Positions 43,914 through 55,862 of a stretch of DNA of 64,000 bases are shown piece after piece. Source of the DNA: Bactericera cockerelli (taxonomy: Eukaryota; Arthropoda; Insecta; Hemiptera; Triozidae); NCBI GenBank assembly GCA_024516035.1, contig CM044959.1:34214662-34278661 (forward strand). Reading direction: 5' to 3'. Positions within the stretch are counted from its first letter, which is position 1; each line of letters opens with the position of its first letter. The translations under genes and the position numbers were made by a program. The notes under the pieces were generated by a model. It did no database searches. It had not been told where the DNA came from and was given only the letters and a program-made list of their open reading frames with translations.

Positions 43914-44172
43914 CGGCGGCAGGCGGAGATAGCACTTTGAATACACCAGTCCTTATATGATCACTGAAGTTAAGCAACGTGCAGTGTGGTGAGGTAATGG
44001 ATTGCTAAACGTTCTAGTTATGAATCTATCATGGCAATCCACGTTCTGCGGGCTATTGCCGATCTCGCATCGGCTGAGAGAGGGTAATTTGTAGCTGTGG
44101 GCTGTTTGCCCAGTGACTGGCGGATAAAATATGTAGTTGAACGTGATCATTTAGTTGAAACCAACGTTAAAC
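43914..44172 (+). mobile_element. 5S-derived SINE with variant body
   Basis: The 5S-like head is at about 43915-43985 (CACTTTGAATACACCAGTCC, GATCACTGAAGTTAAGCAAC, GTGCAGTG). The middle (about 43990-44130) does not match the CAGGCTGGGTGAGG body of the 5105 copy. The end, TTAGTTGAAACCAACGTTAA ACC, matches its tail (GTTGAAAGCGACGTTAAACC). So the two copies share head and 3' tail, but have different bodies. Confidence 0.78.
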
Positions 44173-44679
44173 CTTTATTTACACATGGTATATAGAAATA
44201 TATACCTTGTGTAAAAAAATACGCAAGTAATATAAATCGAAGGAGAAATTTTTTGCCGAAACAAAAGCCTGACTGATGTGCAAAAGTCAATGTTGAAGAT
44301 GGGCGTGGAAGTTGTGAAGTCAATTTTTCAAAAATCATTCTGATCATGAAATTTAGAATGGGTACCTGTTTTTCAACACATAAGAAAATATACACTTATA
44401 TTCACTATGGATACTTTCTTTAGCTTTCAGGTAATATACAGTAAAAATGGTGCTATCTAATTTGTCTCCAGTCAACATTATAACGGTCTAAATGAAGCAC
44501 ACCATTATCACGTAATAGTTATCTATAATTTTGAGAAAAGCAATATACTCGTACCTATGTATAAGAAAATTCAAAGTCTCACAGAGAGGTGACCGACCAT
44601 CCCGTAGTCACCGTATCTCATTGTCGGCGTAATGGTCGTATGTCACCATGTGCAACACAATATCCGCTCATATATTTCA

Positions 44680-44930
44680 CCTTCATGTCCCAATGTCCCA
44701 TCCTCCGCCTCTCACTCTTACATCCTTCCACATCTCTCAACCATCTTCTCCTTCTCCATCATCATTTTTTCCCAAATTACTCCTTATTTTTCTCGTCCTT
44801 TATCCCCGCTTCTTCCATCCTAATCCTTTCTTCAAATTCAGCATTTCCTCTTTTTTGTTTCACCTCCATTTCATCTCTCTCTCTCATTCTACCCCTCTTT
44901 CTATCTCTCTCTCCTACTCTCCAGAGAACA
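44680..44930. repeat. pyrimidine-rich tract
   Basis: C/T-biased plus strand. The overlapping Ser/Leu/His/Pro ORFs are shadows. Confidence 0.75.
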
Positions 44931-45599
44931 TTTGTGTAAGTGACACATTAATTTTTCTCCCCACGTTAGTTACCCTTTCTTGTTTTTTCTCTCCCGGTGA
45001 CTTTTGGCTTTTACAATCCCGAGTTCGCCGGGGATAATATGCCTGTTGATAAACTCTAGCCTGCTGTTGAGTCTTTCGGACGTGAGCTTTGTTCAATTCA
45101 AAGAAACTTTCTTTTGTATTCCAGATAAGGGATTTTCTTTTCTTCTAGACTTGCTTATTTTATGTCGTCATAAATGCTAATGCTTCATATTAAAATCTTT
45201 TAAAATTGAACATCAATTTAAATACTTTTCTTTAAATTATGTAAAATTACACAACCACACTATCTCATAATAACTACGCGACCACAATATCTTAAGGCGA
45301 AGAGCTCGTAACAAGGCGATGGTAGTTCAGGTGCCAAGCACGGCTTAAATTAAATTTAGTAAGTTGAAAGTAATCGAGCCATTTCGCCACAAACAACAAT
45401 ATTATCATGACTTAGTTATCTTACTTTCTTCTAAAGTACATCAGTTCTTACAGGGATGTCAAATTCTAACTGAGAGATTTAATAATAAAAAAATCCTTCA
45501 TAATACAACACATTTTTTATACCATGGAAGTAAGAATGGTAAAGCTGTAAATATTAGTAGTGTGGCCATGTATGAAACCTCATTCATATGACTCATTGA

Positions 45600-46100
45600 G
45601 TTAATTGAAGAATGTGTACGAAAAAAAAAGAAGAAAATGATGAAGAGGAGGTGATGAGGAGGTGGAGGAAAAAAGAAAAGAAAGTGATGAAGAAGAGGTG
45701 GAGGAAAACGAAGAAGATGAAGAGGACACGTCATAATGAAGAAGAGAGTTAAAGAAATCAGGAGAGAAGGAAAGAGAATAGGATAAAACAGTATGAAGAA
45801 GCGGAAGAGAAAGTAAGAGAAAACAAAATGATGAGGTGGAGGATGAAGAAGGACAAGAAAACAAAATAAGGAAGAATTAAAGGAAAGAAGAAAAAGAACA
45901 AGAGGTAAAGGAGAGGGAAATATGTCGAGGAACAAAATGATGACGAAGGAGGAGAAGAATAAGAGAATGTAGAAGAGAAGGAAGAATAAAAGAAATAGAA
46001 GGAGAGCAGGAAAAGGAACAAGATGAGACCGATCAAGTAAAAGAAGAAGGAAGAAAAGAAAGCCGAATAAGACGGAAGCAAAGAGGAATAGAGTAGCATG
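45600..46100. repeat. purine-rich tract
   Basis: GAAGAGGAGGTGATGAGGAG-type sequence over about 500 bp. The minus-strand 215-codon Leu/Phe/Ser ORF is a shadow. A (GAT)n run follows at about 46149-46166. Confidence 0.85.
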
Positions 46101-46518
46101 GAAAATAACATTGCTGCTCATGATTAAAATAATGTTGAAGTTCATGATTATGATGATGATGATGATGTAGACCGAGAAGAAACAGAAGAAAAATCCTAAC
46201 CTTGGAAAATTTAATTTCAGAGCTTTTCTACTTTTTCTTGTACCTTCATTCTCATGTTACCCTGCTACTGATAGGCAACAAGCAGCGATCGTCCCATATA
46301 CCATCTCAAACGAGCATATCTTACACAGGTGAGGCAGGCTAATGAAGAAATATGAAGCCATCATAAAGAATGAGGAATTCAGATGAGAGTCCCCATGGAG
46401 GTTTCGTAATGGTGGAGAGGGCGTTCTAGTGTTAATAATTTCAAATGGCCCGCTTTTCCTGCTGATTCCATGTTTCTTGACGATACAGGGTCTTCTAAAA
46501 AAGCTCGAGGAACCTCAC

Positions 46519-46635
46519 TTAGGGCGAAATTAATTGATAAAATCGAAAAATTTAAGTCATGACTTAGCATCGGTTTTCCCCGTATAGACTTAAACTTTTT
46601 GAGGTTTACAAAAACGTCTATGAATGTCGCCCTAA
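46519..46635. mobile_element. MITE with TTAGGGCG ends
   Basis: TTAGGGCGAAATTAATTGA at the left, CTATGAATGTCGCCCTAA at the right, and the shared internal CATCGGTTTTCCCC and TTTACAAAAACGTCTAT place it with 42424-42564. The palindromic TTA/TAA border makes the target duplication ambiguous. Confidence 0.8.
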
Positions 46636-47771
46636 AACTATGCTGACTAAAGGCAAGATTCTAAATAGGCATCGGTGGTAACGGATAATTCTTCTGGTGT
46701 TTTCCGTTACGCTTCATGTATTAACAATGACGTCATCGATGCACCAGTTGAGTCCAGCAATTAATAATGAAACTAAAGTAATGAATGAGTTTTGAATTTT
46801 ACTGAAAGGCGGATGATTTTGAATTTGACAGGATTTCAAAGGTGAATTTTCTTGAATATTTTATAATAACGAATCCATAGATGTAACAAAACGGTTTGAC
46901 TACTACTTTCATAGTTCGCGTTAAACACCAAAAGACTAGGAAAGAAACTTTGGATCTCCAAGAGAACCCTGTATTTCGTATCTTGACGGGCGGAAAGTAC
47001 CTTCTCACTCACGTTAACCTAAATAATAATTTGCAAACCTAAGCTCTCACTTTTTTCCTGAAGGATTTTCTCGGTTTTAATTAAATTTAAGAGGGAGAGT
47101 ATTATTATTGTCACGTGTCGGAAAGAAAACCTAATTTGTTCCTCCTGCTTCACCTCGAGTGATGAAGGGATTCCCTCCACCTAATCATCCGCAGATTTAT
47201 CATCGCTTTTTTTCCTCTTTTTTAAAATCTGAAATTACGAAGTGCAAAAAAAACTTAGAGTGCAAAAAAACTTAAATATACATTATAGTGAAAAAAAAAC
47301 TTAAATATTTAACGTAGATTTCAAAAAGTCACAGTGACAATATTTCTTCACCAATCATTTTCGGGTGAATTTGTTTAACTCGAACCCAACATCCAAAATT
47401 AAAAGAGTCAAGTTATAAAATCAATATTAATGTGAAAATAGCATGCTAAAATGTATCATTATAATCAATCTTAATAATATATTTTCTATTTCTACATAAT
47501 ACAAAAGATCTATCAAAGGACCTAGAAAATAGCAGAAGATAAATAGATTCATGTATTCATCCAAAAGATATAAATAGATAATAATGTATTCATCCTAGGC
47601 ACAGGAATTAATCAAGGATTATGCAAACATACTGAGAACCGCGGCAGAATGTATGATGTGTGTGCTGTTTGGAATTCCATTTAATCTCCGTTTAGAATAG
47701 AGAACAAGTGGTGTACACATGGAGATTTTTTGGGGCACAAGAAAATGATAATAAACAGAATATTTTTTTAA
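46636..47771. other. no gene supported
   Basis: A short inverted pair GTAACGGA/TCCGTTAC lies around 46678-46709. No coding evidence. Confidence 0.4.
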
Positions 47772-47832
47772 CACCGACCTCAGTAGCTTGATCAACAAGT
47801 TGTCGGACTCGTAAGTTGTCCAAGTTAGAGTA
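47772..47832 (+). repeat. tRNA-like SINE head (relic)
   Basis: ACCTCAGTAGCTTGATCAAC and GTCGGACTCGTAAGTTGTCC are arranged like the head at 20415; the B box (CCAAGTTAGAG) is weak. Confidence 0.45.
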
Positions 47833-47884
47833 TTTGTTATATTGCATTTTGACACCAATCTTCTTTTACTCTATCTTATCCCGC

Positions 47885-48198
47885 TCAAGCAAGGTCGACG
47901 TTGTTCAACCTCACCGTTGAGGTTGATTGGTTTTGGCACAGTTTTTTACGGCTGGATGCCGTTCCTAACGCCAACGATTCTATTTGATTGAATGTCCTGG
48001 ATTAGGACGGGGGTTTTACCCTCCTTTCGCTGGGAATCGTACCAGCATACCCATATTAACCTCACCCAGTCTGGGTAGGGCCGGAAATGCCAGCCTCACT
48101 TGTACGGAGGGAACAGAATTTTCTGTGTGAAAAGTCTGCTCCGACCGGGGATCGAACTCAGGATCTCTGGACTACGGGCAGTAGTCGCGGAGGCTGGC
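47885..48198 (-). mobile_element. tRNA-headed SINE with the shared body
   Basis: Minus strand, from 48198 down: the head ends with the B box GAGTTCGATCCCCGGTCGGA; a linker follows (AATTCTGTTCCCTCCGTACA), then the body GGCCCTACCCAGACTGGGTG AGGTTAAT. Next comes GGGTAAAACCCCCGTCC, then GTTGGCGTTAGGAACGGCAT CCAGCCGTAAAAAA, a 3' module also seen at 18602. Head and body match the plus-strand copy at 49911-50160 closely. Confidence 0.85.
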
Positions 48199-48369
48199 TA
48201 TTCTGACACCAATATGATACCTATAAAACCATAGATATTTTAGAAATATTCCTCTTGAGGTACGCATGCGCAATAGGGAAGGAAAACATCCCAACTTCAA
48301 CAGAAAGTATGTTCTGGGGTGAAAACCTTAACCTTATCAAGTGCTGTCTGAATTTGGTATAGTACAAAA

Positions 48370-48472
48370 AAATAATAATAAAGAACAATATTAATTTTTA
48401 ATTACAATAAATTGTTTTGAAATCCGGGGCGAAGTTAATGCCTTAGGCATTCTCTGCCACTTAACCCCGAAA
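48370..48472 (-). mobile_element. LINE 3' end, diverged
   Basis: Minus strand: GGTTAAGTGGCAGAGAATGC, CTAAGGCATTAACTTCGCCC, then an AT-rich stretch and TTATTATTATT. The same hairpin layout as the copies at 33769, 38931 and 40641, with compensating changes in the stem (GAATGCC/GGCATT). Confidence 0.65.
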
Positions 48473-48658
48473 CATAGGACAAATATAATGAATCCCAACA
48501 GATACTCATACTGTGTATTGAAAGGATTGTTTGGAAGTCCAGAAGGACCAGATTCCAATTCAATGCATAGTCTCCGTCTTTAAAAAGGTTTGATTTAGGT
48601 TTTGACGTTTAGATGAGATTTTATTCTTCGCTTACTGAAAATCGTAAAAACTAGACTT

Positions 48659-48690
48659 AATAACCTCACCCAGCCTTTTTTGGGCCAATA
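48659..48690 (-). repeat. SINE body fragment
   Basis: AATAACCTCACCCAGCC with TTTTTTGGGCC corresponds to the shared GGCTGGGTGAGGTTA body on the minus strand. Confidence 0.65.
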
Positions 48691-49910
48691 ACTCGTTAAA
48701 TTGGCCGACTGAAAATTTCTAGATTAGATTTCCACGGTATACGCTACTGCCTTTCAACAGAGAATTTTGAATTTAGCTGTAGAATGCACATTGAATAGAA
48801 GCCAACCAATGTTTGAATAGATTCCATGGTTTCATACATAAAGAGGTATCTATTATGGCTATTATTCAAATGAAAAATGCACAGTTAAACTTACCATTAA
48901 AAACCGATGATATGTAGATATCTCTTTGTGTATAATTACTAGAATGATATTATATGAATGAATGATGTGGCACACCACTGTTGCAAAGTTTGACTTATAT
49001 CTTGGATTTTGAACAAATATCCAAGTTTATTAATGTGAGTATATTTGGCGGATTTTTTACAATAGATGATGGTCTCTTTTGTCAAGGATACGGCTATCTA
49101 TCATATTAGTCAACCCATCTGAGCAGGAATATGTAAACACCTCACTTGCCTGCTCACTTCTTCACTTCTGCTGCTACTTCTCCTGCCTTGTACGCCCTTC
49201 TGGAAGTAGCAGTAGGTACCTAGGTGTATATTCATATTATGTACATACATAGAAAAGGCTTCATATATTCTTCGTTTTATAACTATAAGTACATATACTG
49301 TGATATACCCCTATGTAGTTTTTTGCGTAGTTTCTGTGTACTTCTAGAAAGTTTGAAGGAAGCAAAAGTTTTGAGTGAGGCCCAACATTTCATATTGACG
49401 GCTGCATAAATTATGGATGGGAAAAATATTGTTTGGCTTTCCTCCTTTGCCCCCACCTTCTAGACTTTATCCCTCTTTCTCTCTCTTTCTCTCTCTCTCT
49501 CTCCCCATTCTGTTCATCATATTTCCCTCATTAAAATTCTGAAAACTTTACTTTTTCTCGCTCTTTCTCTCTCCTTGCGATGGAAAATTTGTTTATATCA
49601 AAAGTTTCAAGTTTGTGTGCGCCGTAATAGAGTTTAACAGTTTCTTGGTATATATCAACGCTCGTGTGTTCTGATAGAGTTAATAACGAAGGTTGGGTGG
49701 AAGAGTATGCGTCATGTCTGTAGGAGAAACGTGTAGGGCGGATTATTCCTCATGAGTAGATGGTAACCGCTAGCTTGAGAAGTTAATGTTTGGAACAGTA
49801 TCTACCAAACATAGTTACAAGAGTTTACTTTTATTTGAGAGCATTTAATTTTAAGCGTCTCTAGAAAAGACACAAAGGTACAATAATATGACGGTACTAA
49901 TAATGTAGGT
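48691..49910. other. no gene supported; (CT)n at about 49472-49504
   Basis: CTCTTTCTCTCTCT run only. The 61-codon ORF at 49224 has no features. Confidence 0.5.
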
Positions 49911-50160
49911 AGAGCCTCCGTGACGTAATGGTTGTGACTACTGCCCGTAGTCCCGAGATCCTGAGTTCGATCCCCGGTTGGAGCAGACTTTTCAAAGAAA
50001 ATTCTGTTCCCTCCGTACTGGCATTTCCGGCCCTACCCAGACTGGGTGAGGTTAATGTGGGTAGCTGATACGATTCCCAGCGAATGGAGGGTAAAACCCC
50101 CGTCCTCATCCAGGACGTTAAATCAAAGAGAATCGTTGGCGTTAGGATTTCAACCACAAA
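49911..50160 (+). mobile_element. tRNA-headed SINE with the shared body
   Basis: Head: AGCCTCCGTGACGTAATGGT (A box), an anticodon-arm-like TACTGCCCGTAGTCC, and the B box GAGTTCGATCCCCGG. The linker and body (GGCCCTACCCAGACTGGGTG, AGGTTAATGTGGGTAGC) are followed by CGAATGGAGGGTAAAACCCC (compare CGAATGGAGGGTAACACCCC in the 5S-headed SINE at 5258-5277), CAGGACGTTAAATCAAAGAG and TCGTTGGCGTTAGG. The head is tRNA-derived, whereas the body is the one carried by the 5S-headed SINE. Confidence 0.88.
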
Positions 50161-50839
50161 AGCATGAATTTGTACTGTATGTATAATTGTATATGTTACG
50201 AAGATTGGTCCATTTGACTATGTATTATGTATATCTATACCCTATACCTACATTATGTACAGCACTACCGACCATCTTAACTGGAAGCATTCTATTACTT
50301 AAAGAAAGCACGCCCGAGTTCCCTCTGGGAAAGTTGTTGAATGTTTCATGTGTGTTTCCAGTGAAACGTATGGGAATAATTCAGCCATTGTACCTATCCT
50401 GCATGGCTGGTACAATGAAGAACACTAGTGAAGCTAGGATAAAGTTGAGAAGTTCTGTACATAATTTATTAAAATGTACAATAAATTGCTCAAGAACAGC
50501 TTGCTGTAGGTAGCGACGGAGTCGGCAGGAGTTTTCCGCTGGATTTTCCAGATGGTTTCCCGTGGAGAGAAAAAGATTTCGTGAAAGTTTAGGAAAAATG
50601 AATAAAAGTTGTGTGTACGTATGTGTATTATTATTATAGGAATATGCGTAAGTGAAAAGCGTGAGTTATGTTCTTTTATGATTTGAAGTGGTTTGTTTAC
50701 TTAGGAAATGTAAATTATTTTAACCGAACTACCGAGTGATTGTAGTAGGTACCTATGTATATTTATAAGAGAAAATACCCTCTCTTTGTCTATAGACTTT
50801 GTGGATAAAAGCATTAATCTGAGTGGTTTTTAAATGAAG
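50161..50839. other. no gene supported
   Basis: The 108-codon ORF at 50187 has no recognisable domain or signal peptide. Confidence 0.45.
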
Positions 50840-50872
50840 TGACTCGGCTTCGATTCCCGGCGAGATAGAAAT
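50840..50872 (+). repeat. B-box-like tRNA relic
   Basis: GACTCGGCTTCGATTCCCGG CGAG directly left of the MITE. A box not found. Confidence 0.4.
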
Positions 50873-50878
50873 GTACGT

Positions 50879-51438
50879 TCAGAGTGGTCAATAAGTAGCT
50901 TTCCTATGTAAAAAATTCATATATTTGTTTTACATTAATGTTATTGAAAATTGATTTTCTGGTTTAAGTTATAAGGCTTGGGAGATTTTATATGAATCCT
51001 ACAATATTTCACAGTGATCAAAAATAACGATTTTTTTTTACGAAAACGACCGAAACATACTTAAAACAAAACCTCAAAACGGACATTTAATGATTCAAGA
51101 AAATGTTCCATCAGCTCCTAACTGAAGGAAAAAGTCTATTGGTGTAGATTTTTTCCTCAGATCATCCGATGAGCTCAAAAACAATATTCGAGTAGAGATT
51201 GAAAAAAATACACCGGCAAACTGTTAAAAAACATGAAAAAAGCTCTAAAATATACCAATCATAACATGAGTTCCAGAGTAGACTACTTGACCAACATAAT
51301 TTTTCACACCTTACTTAAAAAAATTCCATAAAAACTACTGTCTATTGCAATTTATTTTAATGCTTTCTGTCCTGTTGATCAAAAGTTATTAAATATTTAC
51401 ATAGAAAAAAGGTACTTATTGACCAGTGACCACCCTGT
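50879..51438. mobile_element. MITE with CAG(A/G)GTGGTC ends
   Basis: The left end CAGAGTGGTCAATAAGTAGC and the inverted right end ACAGGGTGGTCACTGGTCAA TAAGTACC bound a 560-bp non-coding AT-rich element. Ends relate it to the ACAGGGTG modules at 27757-29415. Confidence 0.72.
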
Positions 51439-53479
51439 ACTATACTACTATGTTTTGCTTTTCCAGGAAATCACAAGAAAAATCTAAACCAAAAGTCCAA
51501 AATAGAGGAGAATCGAATCTTCTTATCTTACTTAAATACCTTCTTGCACTTTAATACTCATGTGTAGATTAAAAACCAATAAAGTTAAAGTCCCGAAACA
51601 TTCCACAGGATTGAGAGGAACGTTCTAGAAATTAAATCCCCAGACACAATGTAATAAACTCATTTGTTTATAATTTCATGTTTAATTCTCTTAATTTCAG
51701 TGTTATACGACTATTGTCTGCTTAAATTACATTGTGATGATCAGAGTGATATTAATATTAAAATCCTAGAATTAATACGAGTATTAAATTTTCAAGCCAT
51801 AAAAACACTTATTAGTTCATTGTTTCATAACAACAGAGAATATCTTTAGAACACGCGCTCTCAAAACACATGGGATCAATACAGGGTTTGCCTTGTTTTA
51901 CAAACGTCAAAGTAATAATTGGTAGACTGATAGGAGACTATTGGACAAAGTGAGGTTGTGGGACTAGAGTACTAGAGGAAGGGTGTAGATCCAGTCCAAA
52001 ACTGTCCCATGGTAATCAAAAGCGATCCAATAAAATTTAAAGGGTATAATAATAAATCATTTGTTTTATATTTCATTTCTTTTTTATTGTATACAGAGGA
52101 CCCATCCTAAGCCATTTTTATTTCGCTTCTAAAATAAGTAAGCATAAGCATTAGTTCTAAGATAAGTTTGTTCTTCTAAGATCCCTATGTAAGCATTTTG
52201 TAGCAAAAATATATGCACCTAAGTAATTAATCTTTTAATACCTGTAAAGGTACAAAAATGGATGAATAAGCAAAGGGTTAGTAAATGAAAGAGGAAAAAT
52301 ATCATAGGTGTTTCCTGAGGGACTCTGAAAAAGAAATTATATGAAATATGATTTTATGCTTGAAATGTTATTTGTGGGTTTTTATGGTTTTCGTGAAGAA
52401 GTTTTTATGTGTTTGCTTGTAATATGCATTTTTGAGCTGAACTGCCAAGAGTTCATTAAAACAATATAATTTAATTTATGTTCCAATGAAAATATTATAT
52501 TGTACATAATGCGTATGTATAACTTAACATAATACTATGTGTAAAGAGTGGGATTATGAAGGTATTATTATATGTCTATTAATAGACATGAGGATTATAA
52601 AACACGATGAGGGATAAGGGACATGAGGGTGTTTGTGACACATCAACTTCTTCCACACCTCAAGTTCAAATCTCAGGAAATACGAGTAAGAAGATATTCT
52701 AGGATTTCCCTACGTACAAAGAATCTTATTGTGAACATGAATGACTGATTTTCATGTTAAAAAAAAAAAAACACTTTGACTTGAACTGAATTCGAATTCA
52801 ATGTTTTGGAACTTGAAATTCGAAAGAAATCATTGAGTCAGAAGAGAGTTACATGAAATCTCTTAAAAAATCGTCAGCAGAGCGAGTGTGGGATCTAAGA
52901 GAGTAGCGAAGTATGAAGAAAGGCGGGCTCAGTGTGCGAAAGCTTCACAGAGTAATGCCATTACGAATTGGCTTTCAAGGAATATCTATCTGTCAGAAGA
53001 AGATGGGTGGGTCGTGTGGGGAATAGCCAGGAGCATGAGTGAGAGAAAATAAATACTATATCTCTGTAGATTAGGATAACATGGGGGTTTGTTATAGATT
53101 AAATTCAATAATGAAGTTTTGTGTAGATAAAAGTCACAAAATTATGTTAAAAAAAAGAAAAAAATTGTCATAGGGAATTCAGAAAGCATGTCAATAACTA
53201 AGTTTTATAGCATCTGAATATCAAAGAGGTTGTTAGCTATTATACATCATTATCTGAATTTAATGTCCTCGAAAAACTTCTCTCTATAACTCCAGACATC
53301 CAAGAACAGTGGTTTCAGCTCAGTGCGCCTCTTTCATACAAAAGGTGAGTAAACACTTATAGTTCTTCGGTGAATTTATTGTTTTTGGCGTATTCAATTT
53401 ACCCATGTCAAGTTTTTTAGCTCGTCATTATCTAACTCGACGCAGCATTTTTCACATTTGTGTTCCTATTTCACACTTG
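51439..53479. other. AT-rich DNA; weak tRNA-like relic at 52625-52695
   Basis: CCTCAAGTTCAAATCTCAGG at 52658-52677 is B-box-like. No gene seen. Confidence 0.4.
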
Positions 53480-53940
53480 TCTGAGTCCTTCTCTCCCACT
53501 CACTATCTCCCTCCCTCCCATTCCTCTCCCTGCCTGCCTCCCTCCCACTCTTTCTCTTCCCCTTCATCTTACTCCGTCTATCTTATTATTTTTTACTCAG
53601 TTTCTCTTTGTCTCTATCTTTTATTTCTCTGCCTGGGTAACTATTTAAAACTTCTCTCCCTCTCACATCCTTTTATCCCTTTCAGACTTATTCTCCAACT
53701 CCATCCCATCTTTTCACATTCTCCACTACATCTGTCTTACTAGTATTTCTCTCTTACCTTCTTTCAATATCTCCCTCCTCTTTCTCTGCCCCCCCCCCCC
53801 CCAACCGTCTCTCCCTCCCTATATTTTTCCTCTCCTCTCTCATACTTCTTCCCCATCTCATCTGTCTTTCTCTGTCACTCTCTATTCCATCTGTCTTGTT
53901 ACTATTTCTTCTCGCCCTCTGACAGCTCTCTCCCAATTTC
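53480..53940. repeat. pyrimidine-rich tract with C14 run
   Basis: CTCCCTCCCATTCC-type sequence. Homopolymer C at 53789-53802. ORFs on both strands are shadows. Confidence 0.85.
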
Positions 53941-55655
53941 TACCCAATAGTCAAATATTATAAAGTATTATTCTGCCTTGTCTGCTAGTATGCCTGAGTT
54001 TCCTTAGTCCTGCTTGCTTCGAGATCTTGTGCTCAAATACACACAAAATCCAACTTACATTTTCCTTTGTTACGTTTCTCTCTCTCCCCTTTCACTCCCC
54101 CTGTCCCGTGTTTATCTTTATTCATAAGAGGAATCAAGATTCCTTATTTTTGACGGGAATAGAAGGCAGGCCTTTCTGAAGCAAATAGCTATTGCTGTAT
54201 CCATCAGAAAGCAGAGATTATCAATTGCTATCCAGAAAGGCAACGTAGCTTGTGTGATGGGGACCTTACCCAGTTGCTTACGAATGGAAGAGATAATTAT
54301 GCATTTTATTTGGAAAATTTTAGACTCCGATTACAACTAGGTACAAAGACAAATTTTGATACCTCAGTTATATTTTTTTTAGAACGAGTGCTGTTTCTGT
54401 TGAAAATTTCCCACCCCGAAACATGATACCTGGGTAGGCAATTCACTTTATTTAAATTAAATACCTGATATTATTCCTCACTCCTCTTCCATAAACAAAA
54501 GCAGCTTCATCATCATAATGATCGGATCCATCAGTATCAACAAGCGCACCTGCTGTTGGATCTACCTCCTGGGATCGTTACAAAACTTTTGTTCTGATGA
54601 ATTAAACATTTTGGAATTTAATTTGCAACGGAAAATTACCGTTTGCTCGAAACGTTTTGAAAAATTGGGAAAAAGTTTTCATTATAAAATATTCCCTCCC
54701 TTTTTCTCCCTCTTCTCATTCGCTCCTTCGTCTCTCCTTCCAACAATATTGAGTTGGTATCCCATATTTCCCTGTTCTCATTTACACTTCCCTACTCTAA
54801 GTCACTTCTTTGAAAAATTTTCCCACGTGAAAAAAGAACAGAATGCACACGGTTGAAAAATTGAGTTGGGGGGAAAAACTGCTGCCAAAAAGGTAAAAAA
54901 ATACGAGGAGGTAAGGTGTCAGGAGGGGAGGTAGAGATGAGCTTAAGTCATCAATTTTGTAAAGTCCGTGAGAGGAAATATTATTAAACCCGTGCTGAGG
55001 CAAGGGCTGCCGGGAGGGAGGAAATTGTATAATTATCCACCCGGAGGTAATAATATGACTTGGCACGAGGTACAACCTTCATGGAGGTATTTTATTTCAC
55101 AAAGTCAGGTTTAATATCATCAGCTAAAATTTGTATTTTGAAATTTCAGCGAAACTGTGGTGTTAGTGTTTTGTATTACAAAAAATACTGCTTTAAAAAT
55201 GAGTGTTTCATTATGAGGTAAAGTTTTCATTTTGTAGTAATGAACCCTAATTCTATCTACTTCAAAAAATTATGTACCTCCACTACATTTACGCAAAGAT
55301 TACCTTTTTGTTTGATGAAAGTTCAAACTTCAATGTGCTGTCATTGTATAAATTTTATGTCCCAGGAAATGCTAATGAACTTATCAAGCTCTGCGATGCT
55401 CGTATCAAAGTGTATAAAAGAAAAGGATATGTTTATGAATAAACTTTGCATGAAAACTAAATGGAAACCGTAAACAGGAAAAGTTTCAATCGGAAGCATG
55501 GATATCAGAAAGTAAAAAAAAAACATTTTTTCAAATTCAGCTAAAATGAGTAAGACTATGCTAAAAAATCAAATAATCATTGAAGAGCTACCAAGACCTA
55601 CCTAATCATTTTCTCAAGAGACAAAAATTTATTCTAAAGGCATTTAGTTTTATGA
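53941..55655. other. no gene supported
   Basis: Several ORFs of 60-112 codons without domains or splice support. Confidence 0.45.
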
Positions 55656-55735
55656 AATAATAATAATAACACTCTTTAGTAGAAGGTAACCACTAGGCGA
55701 GGTGGATACTCAAAGCATTTTCTACCAAATAACCC
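55656..55735 (-). repeat. possible LINE 3' end with (TTA)n tail
   Basis: The minus strand ends CTAAAGAGTG then TTATTATTATT, similar to the copy at 33769. The UTR hairpin (CACCTCGCCTAGTGG) does not clearly match the others. Confidence 0.4.
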
Positions 55736-55794
55736 TCAGTCTTATTATTATGTCGTCACAAACTCAAATTAATGAGGATAAATTCATATACTGA

Positions 55795-55862
55795 TTTGGA
55801 TTCGATCTAACGTATCCCTACGCTACCAGACTAGCGCGTTAACCACTTGACTACCAGTGCAC
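55795..55862 (-). repeat. tRNA-derived SINE head
   Basis: Minus strand: CACTGGTAGTCAAGTGGTTA ACGCG (A box), an anticodon-arm-like GCTAGTCTGGTAGC, and the B box GTTAGATCGAATCC (degenerate). Confidence 0.6.

Noticed and set aside
45498..46145. 215-codon minus-strand Leu/Phe/Ser ORF resembling a membrane protein
   Set aside because: It is the complement of a purine tract; hydrophobicity follows from TTC/CTT/TTT codons.
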